Origin: an uncultured Bacteroidota bacterium
Lineage (GTDB): Bacteria; Bacteroidota; Bacteroidia; Chitinophagales; Chitinophagaceae
Assembly (NCBI GenBank): GCA_946479615.1
Contig: CAMLGR010000062.1
Location: 1-24,248, forward strand
Length of the DNA: 24,248 nucleotides
Direction of reading: 5' to 3'
Shown: one piece after another, positions 13,669-22,645 of the stretch
Layout: each line of letters begins with the position of its first letter
Numbering within the stretch: the first letter of the stretch is position 1
The notes under the pieces: model-generated
Told to the model about the DNA's origin: nothing
Databases searched by the model: none
What the model saw: only the letters and a program-made list of their open reading frames with translations
Translations under genes and position numbers: made by a program

Positions 13669-16332
13669 ATGAAAAAGCCACTACTTTTTTTCTCCACCCT
13701 TCTTTTACTATTCAGCTCGTTGCAATCTTCTTCGCAGGTTGTTGCAGGCCGGATGAACGAAGTTTTCCTGAAAACTGACTTAGTTAATGCCGCACAGAAT
13801 TTTGATGATCCATGGGAAATTACTTACGGACCAGATGATTCCCTTTGGGTCACGGAAGCAAAAGGCTACAAAGTCAGAAAAGTAAGCCCCCTGAATGGCG
13901 GCTACCGCACTATCCTTGATCTGAACACTTTTACCGATGCGGCTTCTACTCCTACCACAAAATGGAGAAAGTCGTACACTGTCGGAAGCGGAGGTACTCC
14001 CAATCCACAAGGTGGGTTGATGGGGCTGGCACTTGAACCTGGCTTTAAAACTTCCAGCACCAAATATGTTTACCTGGCTTATGTGCACGATTATATCGGC
14101 AAGGACCAAACCTATCATACAGAAAAAACAATCGGTTATCTGTTTATAACATGGGTAACACGCTGGCAATACCTGAATGGTATGCTGAGAAATCCTGTTA
14201 CCATCTGCGACACCCTGCACGGAAGCAGTGACCACAACAGTGGGAGAATGATCATCGCGCCTGAACCAGGCGGCACTACCAACTACCTGTACTATGCCAT
14301 AGGTGATATGGGAGCCGGGCAGTTTGAAAATACCGGCCGCTATAATAAAGCGCAGGTAGTAGGAGTAAACGAAGGAAAGATCCTCCGCTTTAATTTAGAT
14401 AATGTAGCAACAGGCAGCTGGGTTCCGGGTGATAATCCTTTCGGCAATGCCGTTTATGCATTGGGTATACGTAACAACCAGGGCTTTGCTTATGATTCCG
14501 TCTATGGTACGCCCCGTTTATATGGAACCTCACACGGTCCTTTCAGTGATGATGAATTCAATCTCCTTGAAAAAGGAATGAATTATGGTCACCCGATCGT
14601 GATCGGAAAAGCAAATGATGGTAATTATAATAATGCAAAAGCAGGAACCCCTGCGAGTGTACTGCCACTCATCGGTACTGAATCGGCGAATGCCGCTTCC
14701 ATAGGAATTACCTATCGCGATCCGCTGTATGTGAATTATGCGGCCCCTTCAGGAAATACAACCACTGCCTGGAGTATTCAATATATATATACCAACCAGT
14801 ACTATAATCCACCCGGACCCGGCACCGAAGGAAATTCACAGGATCTGAATGGCTTCTGGGCTTCGGAAGGTTATTCCGGTGCAGATCTTTATGTAAATAA
14901 CAAGATCCCTGGCTGGAGAAATTCAATCCTCATGGGTTGTTTGAAATGGGGCCGTGTACTGAGAATGAAATTGAATGATGACGGATCGGCTGTTATCCCT
15001 TCAGGCGCAACAGATACCGTGAGCTATTTCGGAAGTATCAACCGTTTTCGCGATATGGCTATCGATAGTAACGGCAGAGATATCTATGTGGTAATGGATA
15101 GATCGACCAGCAGTTCTGGTCCCAGCGCCAGCAATCCTATCGTACCTGCCTGCGCAGGTTGTGTACAGAAATATACATTCCTCGGGTATAATAATAATGG
15201 CGGCGCAAGTATGATTCCCAATTTTATCAATGTAGCACGTGGTTCCGTGAATACCTGTAAAGATGCCAACAGGGTAACTGTCAATGCCAACAACAATGCA
15301 ATATGGGTACCTGTTACCGACGATAGCAGCAATATTGTTGCGGAAATAAGAGCCAATGGAAATAACCTGGGCAATGTGCATACTTCTTTCTACTATAAAA
15401 ACTCGGGTACCGTAAGACAGGATGGTGCTAAAAAATTGTACATGGATAGAAATATCTCTATCACTGTACAAAATCTTCCTACTACTAATGTATTCGTAAG
15501 ACTGTATATCACCAATGGCGAACTGACGAGGATGATAAATGCTACCAATACATCAGGTATCGGCAGTGGTGTAACAGCCATTGGAAATATTGCCATTTTC
15601 AGTACCACAAGTAATTGCTCGGTTGCTATGAACTCAGCTGCTACCAAGTATACTACCACCAACGCTGTGCAGGCTGGTTCACAAACACCAGGTTATGTAC
15701 TGACAGCTACGATTCCGCCCGCGGCATTCGGATCCGTGAATCACACAGCTACTTTCTTCTTTGCCAATAATTCACTTACTACCCTGCCAACCGAACTGAT
15801 CTCATTTACAGGTACCCTGAATACCGACAGAACAGTAGGTCTTAACTGGAAAACAGGTAGTGAAATAAATCTTTCCAATTATGTAGTGGAAAGAAGTATA
15901 GATGGCCGCAACTATCAGCCGATTGGTTCAGTTGCACCGAACGGCAAAAATGATTATGACTTTATCGATAAAGACGCTTACAGCCAGGCTTCATTACTTA
16001 TCTATTACAGGTTGAGAATCGTGGACATTGATCAGTCTTATAAATACTCGAATGTTATCACGATATCACTGGCTGATCTCGTAGGTACAGTCATTGCAAC
16101 ACCTAACCCGACATCAGGCGTCAGCAAAGTATCGATGACAGCGGCGATAGATGGAAATGCCAACTGGAAGGTGATCGACAATGCGGGTCGTACAGTTATG
16201 CAAAGCAACATTCAATTGAGAACAGGTGCTAACAGCATGACACTTGATATCAGCAGACTGGCTTCGGGTATCTATTACCTGAATGTAACAGGAGCCGGAA
16301 TCGATTCAAAAATCAAACTTCAGAAATTATAA
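13669..16332 (+). CDS. PQQ-dependent sugar dehydrogenase-like (GSDH) beta-propeller protein with T9SS sorting domain
   Basis: An 887-aa secreted protein. After a signal peptide (MKKPLLFFSTLLLLFSS..., residues 1-22) comes a glucose/sorbosone-dehydrogenase-type propeller at about 30-500. Signs are DPWEITYGPDDSLWVTE, GGLMGLALEPGF, SDHNSGRMIIAPEPG, NEGKILRFNLD, ALGIRNNQGFAYD and HGPFSDDEFNLLEKGMNYGHP. Members oxidise sugars or aldoses using PQQ, but many homologues have no tested activity. A linker region with a beta sandwich (about 510-690) follows, then the pre-sorting module (LNWKTGSEINLSNYVVERS), and the T9SS domain ending ATPNPTSG...GIYYLNV...KIKLQKL. I chose the ATG at 13669; a TTG at 13648 would cover the -7 box. 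A strong terminator follows. Whether PQQ is bound cannot be told from sequence alone. Confidence 0.88.
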   Translation: MKKPLLFFSTLLLLFSSLQSSSQVVAGRMNEVFLKTDLVNAAQNFDDPWEITYGPDDSLWVTEAKGYKVRKVSPLNGGYRTILDLNTFTDAASTPTTKWRKSYTVGSGGTPNPQGGLMGLALEPGFKTSSTKYVYLAYVHDYIGKDQTYHTEKTIGYLFITWVTRWQYLNGMLRNPVTICDTLHGSSDHNSGRMIIAPEPGGTTNYLYYAIGDMGAGQFENTGRYNKAQVVGVNEGKILRFNLDNVATGSWVPGDNPFGNAVYALGIRNNQGFAYDSVYGTPRLYGTSHGPFSDDEFNLLEKGMNYGHPIVIGKANDGNYNNAKAGTPASVLPLIGTESANAASIGITYRDPLYVNYAAPSGNTTTAWSIQYIYTNQYYNPPGPGTEGNSQDLNGFWASEGYSGADLYVNNKIPGWRNSILMGCLKWGRVLRMKLNDDGSAVIPSGATDTVSYFGSINRFRDMAIDSNGRDIYVVMDRSTSSSGPSASNPIVPACAGCVQKYTFLGYNNNGGASMIPNFINVARGSVNTCKDANRVTVNANNNAIWVPVTDDSSNIVAEIRANGNNLGNVHTSFYYKNSGTVRQDGAKKLYMDRNISITVQNLPTTNVFVRLYITNGELTRMINATNTSGIGSGVTAIGNIAIFSTTSNCSVAMNSAATKYTTTNAVQAGSQTPGYVLTATIPPAAFGSVNHTATFFFANNSLTTLPTELISFTGTLNTDRTVGLNWKTGSEINLSNYVVERSIDGRNYQPIGSVAPNGKNDYDFIDKDAYSQASLLIYYRLRIVDIDQSYKYSNVITISLADLVGTVIATPNPTSGVSKVSMTAAIDGNANWKVIDNAGRTVMQSNIQLRTGANSMTLDISRLASGIYYLNVTGAGIDSKIKLQKL

Positions 16333-16364
16333 ATAGTTTTTAGTTTTAACCGGATGATTTCCAC

Positions 16365-16394
16365 GGCCCCTGTCAATGACAGGGGCCTTTTTTT
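16365..16394 (+). terminator. Intrinsic terminator of the GSDH-type gene
   Basis: A perfect 11-bp stem (GGCCCCTGTCA with TGACAGGGGCC, 16365-16387) followed by seven T, 32 bp after the stop codon. Textbook rho-independent terminator. Confidence 0.93.
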
Positions 16395-16400
16395 ATTACC

Positions 16401-16483
16401 CCTATGTGTGTATTCCTATGTATCTATGTGCCTATGTGGTGAAAAACTGACTGGCGTAGTCTTACCACATAAGCACATAGATA
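16401..16483. repeat. Inverted repeat, CACATAGG family (element A')
   Basis: The arms 16421-16440 (TATCTATGTGCCTATGTGGT) and 16464-16483 are 20 bp with one mismatch around a 23-nt loop. A further CCTATGTGTGTATTCCTATG run precedes the left arm, so the left side is built from four copies of the CCTATGTG word. Compared with element A at 964-1052 the order is turned inside out: here GTGGTGAAAA lies towards the loop, there TTTTCACCAC is on the outside. The rest of the 365-bp gap before the next gene (16484-16697) contains no recognisable gene or clear promoter. Confidence 0.85.
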
Positions 16484-16697
16484 TTAATCCTCCCTCTTCC
16501 TCCCACTCCTTACCCCATTGGTTACCAATCTCAACGTGTCTTTACGGTTCTGTTTTATTAGTAAAAAAAGAAATGAGCGCGGAGTGAATCTACCCGTTTT
16601 GATTATTTAACTGCCGGGGTCTGCACCGGTTGCCACAGCCTTGTATTAATATAGTAGTACTGAACACCGCCCACCCGGAATCAGAAAATACGTACCT

Positions 16698-19499
16698 ATG
16701 AAGCCAATCAAATTTCTTTTGATCCTGGTCCTTTTGGTATTTTTTTCTTCCATCACACAAGGGCAGGAGAAATACAGCACCGTCAAAATCTATACAGCAG
16801 CTGATAAAACATTGCGTACCCGCATCATCGCTTTGTTACAGATCGATCACTTCCAGGAAACGGAAGATGGCGCTATTGTCTCGGAGATCAGCACAGCAGA
16901 ACTCACGAAACTGAAAACTACTTCCACGCGCTACGAGATCATTGTCGATGATGTAGCCAAAAATCTCGATGCTATAAACAAGCAATATTACCAGCAGGTA
17001 GCGAATGGCGTATCATCTTCACAAAACCGTCTTGCATTTGAAGAAACCGGTCAGACCGTCGGCGCTATTATCCGCACCCCTTCTGATTTTGTTGTTCAGT
17101 CAACCTTTGGCGGATATTATAGTTTTCAGCAAATGGAAACAGCAATGGAAGATCTTGTTGCCGCCTATCCCAGCATTGCACAAAAAACATCGATCGGTCA
17201 ATCGCACGAAGCAAGAAATATATGGTGCATTAAAATATCAGATAATGTAGCTACTGATGAAAATGATGAGCCTGAAGTACTCTTCATGGGATTGCAGCAT
17301 GCACGAGAAGCCATCGGCGGCAGCAGCATGATCTTTTTTATGCAATATCTCTGTGAAAATTATATAACCGACCAGCGCATAAAAGATCTTATTGATAATC
17401 GTGAAATATATATCATCCCTTGCATGAATCCTGATGGATGGGAATACAACCGCACACATGGCGGCGCCGGCAGCGGCTGGCGAAAGAACAGAAGAAACAA
17501 TGGTGGTGGTAATTATGGAGTGGATCTTAACCGCAACTGGGGATATGACTGGGGTAATTGCGGAATGCCTATCACCGGCGACCCTGGTTCCTGCGGCACC
17601 AATGATCCTTCCGATGATACTTATTATGGTCCTTCTTCTTTTTCCGAACCGGAAACAAAAGCCATCCGCGATTTTACTTATACCAAACATTTAGTCGCGA
17701 TGATCGATCAGCACTCCTATGGTCCTTACTATTCATTACCCTTTGGAAGACCCAGTTTGCCAGGACATACAATGACAACTGCCGATAATTTATTTTACAC
17801 CTATACTGCTGCGGCAATGGGAAACTATAATGGTATGAGAGCAGGCAACAGCGCCGAAGCATTGGGATATGAAGTAGCAGGCGGTGTAAAAGACTGGATG
17901 CTGAAAGGAAATATCGGCACCGGGACAAAAGGCAAAGTGTATGGTCTTACCGGGGAAGGCGGAGCAGGTGGCGGCATCGGCGGTTCCTTTGGTTCATTCT
18001 GGGCGCCTGCAGGACAGATCATCAACCTCTGCAAAGGAATGACCTATCAGAACCTGCAATTATTATACACAGCGGGGTCGTATGTCAATTTACAGGACAA
18101 AGGCGATATCAATATAAAAACAAAGACAGGTTCCTTTCCTTTTCATATCACACGTGTAGGACTGGAAAATAAACCTGTCACCATCTCGATCGAACCTATC
18201 GAAAACATACAGGCCAAAGGCACATCCGTTTTTATCAATTCGCTTCCCAACTACTATGACACCTACACGGATAGCGTGGCATTTATACTTCCTCCTTCCT
18301 TACCGGATGGACAACGCATCCGGTTCGCCTGGAAAATTCAAACAGGCGGTTATACCTATTATGATACCGTTACCAAATTCTATAATGCAACGCAGCTATT
18401 CCATGATGATATGGAAGGCAGCTTTGCTTCCAAATGGTCAGGCACGGCTGTCAACAGCGATCCTGGTATAACCGAAGAAAACTGGAGCTTCACTGCATTG
18501 GATAAATATACCGGATCAAAATCGATGACGGAATCGGCCAGCGGAAATTATTTTCAACGGACCACGCGTACCGCTACCTGCAAATCATCTTTCGACCTTA
18601 GTGATGCGACGGCAGCTTATCTCAGTTTCTGGACGAAATACAGGGCGGAGAATTTCAGGGATAAATTACGTGTGCAGGTTTCTGTCAATGGCACCACCTG
18701 GATATCTGTCGCTGGTACTACTACCATCCAGGAGCCAGGTACATTGGATGGTAGTACCATCAATGGCGTTCCTTCTTTAACCGGTATAAAAAATGACTGG
18801 ACACGCGAACTCTTTGATCTGAGCGCCTGGACCGGAACGCCTGAATTAAGATTACGGTTCCAGTTTACTTCCGGCGCTACCAATTCATTCGCTTTTAGCG
18901 AAGACGATGGATTCTATATAGATGAAGTAACAGTTGTCAAAAGCACAGTGCCGCTGGTAACATTGCCCGTTCACTTTACCAACCTTACAGGAAAATTATT
19001 GCCTGATGAAACTGTCCGCCTCGACTGGGATGCAACCACCGACCAGTTGCACGATTATTTTGAAGCAGAAAGAGCATTGCCGGGCACTAATTTTATTTCT
19101 CTTGGAAAAGGGCCTGCTACAGCGCCTTACTGGAAAATAGATCCATCGCCGGTTGCCGGAAATAATTTTTACAGGATTAAACAGGTGGATAAAGACAGAA
19201 CGGTCACGTATAGTTCTATCATTAGTGTACAATACAAACCAGCTGTACGTCTTTCTGTATATCCGAATCCGGTGACAGATATGGTGAACATAAAGATCAA
19301 TACGCTAACCCCCGGTCAATATCATATCCGGATCGCTGATCTGTCCGGGAAAAAAGTATATGAAGGCAATGTATGGACAGGCACAGGTGGAAAAACTATC
19401 GGCATCAATTTAAAACAACAGGCTGCGCAGGTGTATGTGCTTAGTGTCAGCAATAGCAGGAACGAAGTCATCGTATCACAGAAATTAATGAAACAGTAA
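16698..19499 (+). CDS. Secreted M14 zinc carboxypeptidase with T9SS sorting domain
   Basis: A 933-aa secreted metallopeptidase. Signal peptide at 1-22 (ending ITQGQ), a propeptide-like region about 24-125, and the M14 catalytic domain about 130-455. The M14 residues are present: zinc ligands H201 and E204 (QHARE) and H339 (DQHSYG), substrate-binding R near 262 (GWRKNRR) and N278-R279 (DLNRNWG), and a likely catalytic E420 (GLTGEGG). A beta-sandwich domain of the MAM/immune-inhibitor-like type follows (about 580-755, FHDDMEGSF to DDGFYIDEVTVVK), then the pre-sorting module (VRLDWDATTDQLHDYFEAER) and the C-terminal T9SS domain. It would remove C-terminal residues from proteins or peptides outside the cell. 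Glu420 aligns by context (YGLTGE after GGVKDW), but a glycine-rich stretch follows where family members usually have a more hydrophobic strand. Confidence 0.92.
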   Translation: MKPIKFLLILVLLVFFSSITQGQEKYSTVKIYTAADKTLRTRIIALLQIDHFQETEDGAIVSEISTAELTKLKTTSTRYEIIVDDVAKNLDAINKQYYQQVANGVSSSQNRLAFEETGQTVGAIIRTPSDFVVQSTFGGYYSFQQMETAMEDLVAAYPSIAQKTSIGQSHEARNIWCIKISDNVATDENDEPEVLFMGLQHAREAIGGSSMIFFMQYLCENYITDQRIKDLIDNREIYIIPCMNPDGWEYNRTHGGAGSGWRKNRRNNGGGNYGVDLNRNWGYDWGNCGMPITGDPGSCGTNDPSDDTYYGPSSFSEPETKAIRDFTYTKHLVAMIDQHSYGPYYSLPFGRPSLPGHTMTTADNLFYTYTAAAMGNYNGMRAGNSAEALGYEVAGGVKDWMLKGNIGTGTKGKVYGLTGEGGAGGGIGGSFGSFWAPAGQIINLCKGMTYQNLQLLYTAGSYVNLQDKGDINIKTKTGSFPFHITRVGLENKPVTISIEPIENIQAKGTSVFINSLPNYYDTYTDSVAFILPPSLPDGQRIRFAWKIQTGGYTYYDTVTKFYNATQLFHDDMEGSFASKWSGTAVNSDPGITEENWSFTALDKYTGSKSMTESASGNYFQRTTRTATCKSSFDLSDATAAYLSFWTKYRAENFRDKLRVQVSVNGTTWISVAGTTTIQEPGTLDGSTINGVPSLTGIKNDWTRELFDLSAWTGTPELRLRFQFTSGATNSFAFSEDDGFYIDEVTVVKSTVPLVTLPVHFTNLTGKLLPDETVRLDWDATTDQLHDYFEAERALPGTNFISLGKGPATAPYWKIDPSPVAGNNFYRIKQVDKDRTVTYSSIISVQYKPAVRLSVYPNPVTDMVNIKINTLTPGQYHIRIADLSGKKVYEGNVWTGTGGKTIGINLKQQAAQVYVLSVSNSRNEVIVSQKLMKQ

Positions 19500-19910
19500 A
19501 AGAGCGGGACGCCTCCCTCCTCTGAACCAGGTGACACCTGCATAGAATCTAAATTATAAAAGACAGATCTTAAATGAATTATTTAGTTCCATTTACTAAT
19601 GGGTACTATTTTAAATTTTGTTGAATGTTAGCTGGTTAATCCATGTTAAAAACATCATCCTGCAATACTCGTATAACATACCACTTTCTATAGTATCACG
19701 TCTGTATAACAGATCGGCAAAAGCGGGTAAATGTATTAGGGATATATACTTTTTAAAGAGTAAACAAGGATACAAACAAGGAGTTGCTGACAGGAAGATG
19801 TATTTTTCGTAAAGAGATTTTTTATGGCAGATGAATAAAAAGTTTTAACAAGTTGCTTTCTCACCACCCTGGAAGTGTTACAGTACAGTTCTTTCACGAA
19901 AATCCGTACT
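19500..19910. other. 411-bp gap without a gene
   Basis: AT-rich spacer between two T9SS cargo genes. A short palindrome CAGGTGACACCTG lies at about 19529-19541, shortly after the M14 stop, but no T-tract follows it, so it is a poor terminator. Small open frames here (for example 19618-19812) have no start context or resemblance to known proteins. No clear TAnnTTTG box precedes the next gene's ATG at 19911. Confidence 0.6.
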
Positions 19911-22523
19911 ATGAAAAAAACCTTTACACTTCTCTCCTTTATTGTTTCATCTGTATTGATCCTGGCAACAGGAGCGATTCACGCACAATGCCCGGGAGCT
20001 GCACAGGCAGAATTGAATTGGGACCACCTGGATTTCCTGCCTTCCAATAATACCAGGTATACCAGTTTTTATCCCTCCGCTGCTTTCCCGTATACACAAA
20101 ACTTCACCATCGGCACACAGAGTGTGAATTTCACGATGGCGCCAGCCAATACAATCACATTAAATGGAGAAAACGGCATCAATACCGCGCATGCAGGTAG
20201 TCTTGCTGCAGCAGGTGATGATGTACAGTTTACGACAACCGCTGCTACCAGCAATACCATTACCATCACGTTCAATGCAGAAGTAGCTAACGTAAGGTTC
20301 TCTTTATTCGACCTGGACAATAACCAGCGGGTGACCATAACTGCCGTAGATGGAAGTGCAGCAGCACAGGCTATTACTATGACCAATGCAAGCGGCGCCT
20401 CGGGTATTACCATTACAGGTTCCGGTTCTGCCAACGCTGTTGCTACGGCACCGGGAACAGGGTATAATGATAACGACAATAAAGGAACGCTGAATGTCAC
20501 GATCGCGGGACAGGTAAAAAGTCTTGTCATTACACTCAACAATGCAGCGGGCAATATCTGGCTATCGGATATACAGGCTTGTGTAACCGGTTCCTTTCCT
20601 CTTAACTATCAGAAAATATCACAGCCATTTACCGGCCAGCCACAATATGTATTGACCGTAGTAAATAACAATATTTATTATGTAGATCCCACCAATGGGA
20701 ATAGTTACTTTCTTTTTAATGAACCTGGGCATAACCGGCTCAACTCGATGGCTTATGATCCGTACAGGAGGATTGTATACTATACCTATAGCCTGACCGG
20801 TGGCAATAATCCAAGAACCGATAAGACACTGAAAAAATATGATGTCGATTCCAAAACTATATCAGTGGTGATACCCAATGTAAATACATTCGGTATTCCT
20901 ACCTATGAATCAGGTGTTGAATCCGGCGCCGCTACTTTTTATAACGGATCATTATACCTGGGAATAGAAGGCTATACCGGTACTGATAATGATGATGATT
21001 CCTATGCAGCCGGAAGGAAATCAACCATCTGGAAAATCGATTTTGATGCAGCCGGGTTACCCATTGCACCTGCCGCACAGGTATTCGGTGTTACTTCCGA
21101 TAATGGTATTGATCCTCAAAATATTCATGACTGGAGTGATTTTGGTATCAGCGATGGTATGCTTGTCGACTTCGATGGCTCGCAGAGCGGTGATATCGAT
21201 TATTATCATTTCGATCTGATGACAGGCGTACGCACACGCTATGCACCGGTTGGCCCCATCCCCCGCCAGGTTTCGATCGGGTGGGATGAAAAATTATATA
21301 ATGTAGATGCATCGATAGGTATGTATAATGGTACCAATGGCAATTTACCTGCGTTTACGATGACAGCGCCATTAGGACCGGTTATTCCAACAGGTGCCAA
21401 TGCAAGCTGGGGTGATGCAGCGGGTCCTTATCGTCCGTTTCTTGATTTCGGCGATGCACCTGCTTCCTACGATCCTGTTGCATTATCACCTGCCTGTCAT
21501 GATACATTAACACCTAACGCTGCAGGACGGCGCACTAAAATGAGACTGGGTCCTGCGGAAGACCTGGAATGGTTGAAAAAAGGATTTACTACAGTAGAAG
21601 ATAATTTTGAAGATGGTCTCTCCTTTGTGCCGATCTTTTCTCCAACTGCCGGCAGTTACCAGGCAGAGGTATCCGTGTTTAACAATACAGGTAACAATGC
21701 TACTCTTTGCGGCTGGCTTGATTTCAATGGCAATGGTTATTTCGATCCGGCGGAAGGAACGGCAGCGATCAATGTTCCTTCATCGGCTGTTGCACAATCC
21801 TTCTGGCTGGTATGGCCTTCCACACCGAGTTCGCTGACGTTAAATTCGTTTACCTACCTGCGGTTGCGTATTACTTCCGCTTCGTATGGAATGACTAAAA
21901 ACAATTCTACCGGTTACTATAGCATGGGGGAAGTAGAGGATTACAAGGTATTGGTAGATAATATTCTTTTAACACTGAATATCCTGTCATGTAATGCTTC
22001 ACTTACAGATAATGCTGCCGTGAAATTAAACTGGGCCGCAATTGAAGATGTCAATGTCTTTGGATATGATATCGAACGAAGCATCAATGGCACCGAATGG
22101 GAACATATAAGTTCACAACCTTCTTACCGGAATACAGGATTTGCCCAATACGAAGTATATGATAATGATCCGTACAAAGGCATTTCGCAGTATCGTATAA
22201 AAATGAAAGCGGAAAATGGCTTATCACATTACAGCAGTATACAGGTCATCAAAATAACGGAGCCCGACCTGGTAACACTGTATCCAAACCCCGCGATTGG
22301 CTTTGCCATGCTTTCGATCCCTGCTGCGGCAACAGGCATTATCGCCCGTATCGCCATCATGGATTCAAAAGGCAACCAATTGCTGCAGCAAAAAGAAACA
22401 CTGGTAAAAGGAGCCAATACGATAAGACTTTCTTTAGGATCAGGCTGGCAACCCGGGGTCTATATCGTGCAGGTGAATACAGGAGAATCGGTGACTATGA
22501 AACAGATTATTATCAGTAGATAA
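19911..22523 (+). CDS. T9SS cargo protein with propeller-like region and GEVED domain
   Basis: An 870-aa secreted protein. Start at the ATG 19911 (MKKTFTLLSFIVSSVLILAT), giving a clean signal peptide ending IHAQ at about 26; the longer reading adds 12 residues. Residues about 30-230 are an unrecognised beta-rich domain with Thr/Asn-rich strands. About 245-510 looks like a beta-propeller of the DUF6923 kind (IYYVDPTNGNSYFLF, NRLNSMAYDPYRRIVYY). FGDAPASY (512-519) to GEVEDYKV (673-680) is the GEVED-type region, including LDFNGNGYFDPAEG, which resembles a calcium-binding loop. The pre-sorting module (VKLNWAAIEDVNVFGYDIERS) and the T9SS domain close the protein. Probably a surface structural or adhesive protein; no catalytic site is recognised. 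A strong terminator follows. Confidence 0.85.
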   Translation: MKKTFTLLSFIVSSVLILATGAIHAQCPGAAQAELNWDHLDFLPSNNTRYTSFYPSAAFPYTQNFTIGTQSVNFTMAPANTITLNGENGINTAHAGSLAAAGDDVQFTTTAATSNTITITFNAEVANVRFSLFDLDNNQRVTITAVDGSAAAQAITMTNASGASGITITGSGSANAVATAPGTGYNDNDNKGTLNVTIAGQVKSLVITLNNAAGNIWLSDIQACVTGSFPLNYQKISQPFTGQPQYVLTVVNNNIYYVDPTNGNSYFLFNEPGHNRLNSMAYDPYRRIVYYTYSLTGGNNPRTDKTLKKYDVDSKTISVVIPNVNTFGIPTYESGVESGAATFYNGSLYLGIEGYTGTDNDDDSYAAGRKSTIWKIDFDAAGLPIAPAAQVFGVTSDNGIDPQNIHDWSDFGISDGMLVDFDGSQSGDIDYYHFDLMTGVRTRYAPVGPIPRQVSIGWDEKLYNVDASIGMYNGTNGNLPAFTMTAPLGPVIPTGANASWGDAAGPYRPFLDFGDAPASYDPVALSPACHDTLTPNAAGRRTKMRLGPAEDLEWLKKGFTTVEDNFEDGLSFVPIFSPTAGSYQAEVSVFNNTGNNATLCGWLDFNGNGYFDPAEGTAAINVPSSAVAQSFWLVWPSTPSSLTLNSFTYLRLRITSASYGMTKNNSTGYYSMGEVEDYKVLVDNILLTLNILSCNASLTDNAAVKLNWAAIEDVNVFGYDIERSINGTEWEHISSQPSYRNTGFAQYEVYDNDPYKGISQYRIKMKAENGLSHYSSIQVIKITEPDLVTLYPNPAIGFAMLSIPAAATGIIARIAIMDSKGNQLLQQKETLVKGANTIRLSLGSGWQPGVYIVQVNTGESVTMKQIIISR

Positions 22524-22564
22524 AGGATGAGTTTTTTGCGATTAACCGATAATGTTTACTAGGA

Positions 22565-22580
22565 GCAGACCCCTGTCTGC
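22565..22580 (+). other. Small hairpin before the terminator
   Basis: GCAGAC (22565-22570), loop CCCT, GTCTGC (22575-22580). It sits directly before the main terminator stem. Without a T-tract it is probably an accessory stem. Confidence 0.5.
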
Positions 22581-22582
22581 GG

Positions 22583-22609
22583 CCCTCCCTTTCCAGGGAG
22601 GGTTTTTTT
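22583..22609 (+). terminator. Intrinsic terminator of the GEVED gene
   Basis: An 8-bp stem CCCTCCCT / AGGGAGGG with a TTCC loop, followed by seven T, 60 bp after the stop. Strong rho-independent terminator; it insulates rsmA from the T9SS cluster. Confidence 0.92.
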
Positions 22610-22631
22610 GTGATAGCCGATGATGAACAAG

Positions 22632-22639
22632 TACTTTTG
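22632..22639 (+). promoter_or_regulatory. -7 box TACTTTTG for rsmA
   Basis: Exact TAnnTTTG match 6 nt before the ATG at 22646. Transcription would start at or near the start codon. It also rules against the in-frame TTG/GTG-type starts near 22610, which lie upstream of the box. Confidence 0.6.
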
Positions 22640-22645
22640 CAAAGT

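Noticed and set aside
16354..16587. 77-codon frame after the GSDH gene
   Set aside because: Runs through a terminator and the CACATAGG-family hairpin; not a plausible gene.
19529..19541. Palindrome CAGGTGACACCTG as terminator of the M14 gene
   Set aside because: Stem of only six pairs, one-base centre and no T-tract.
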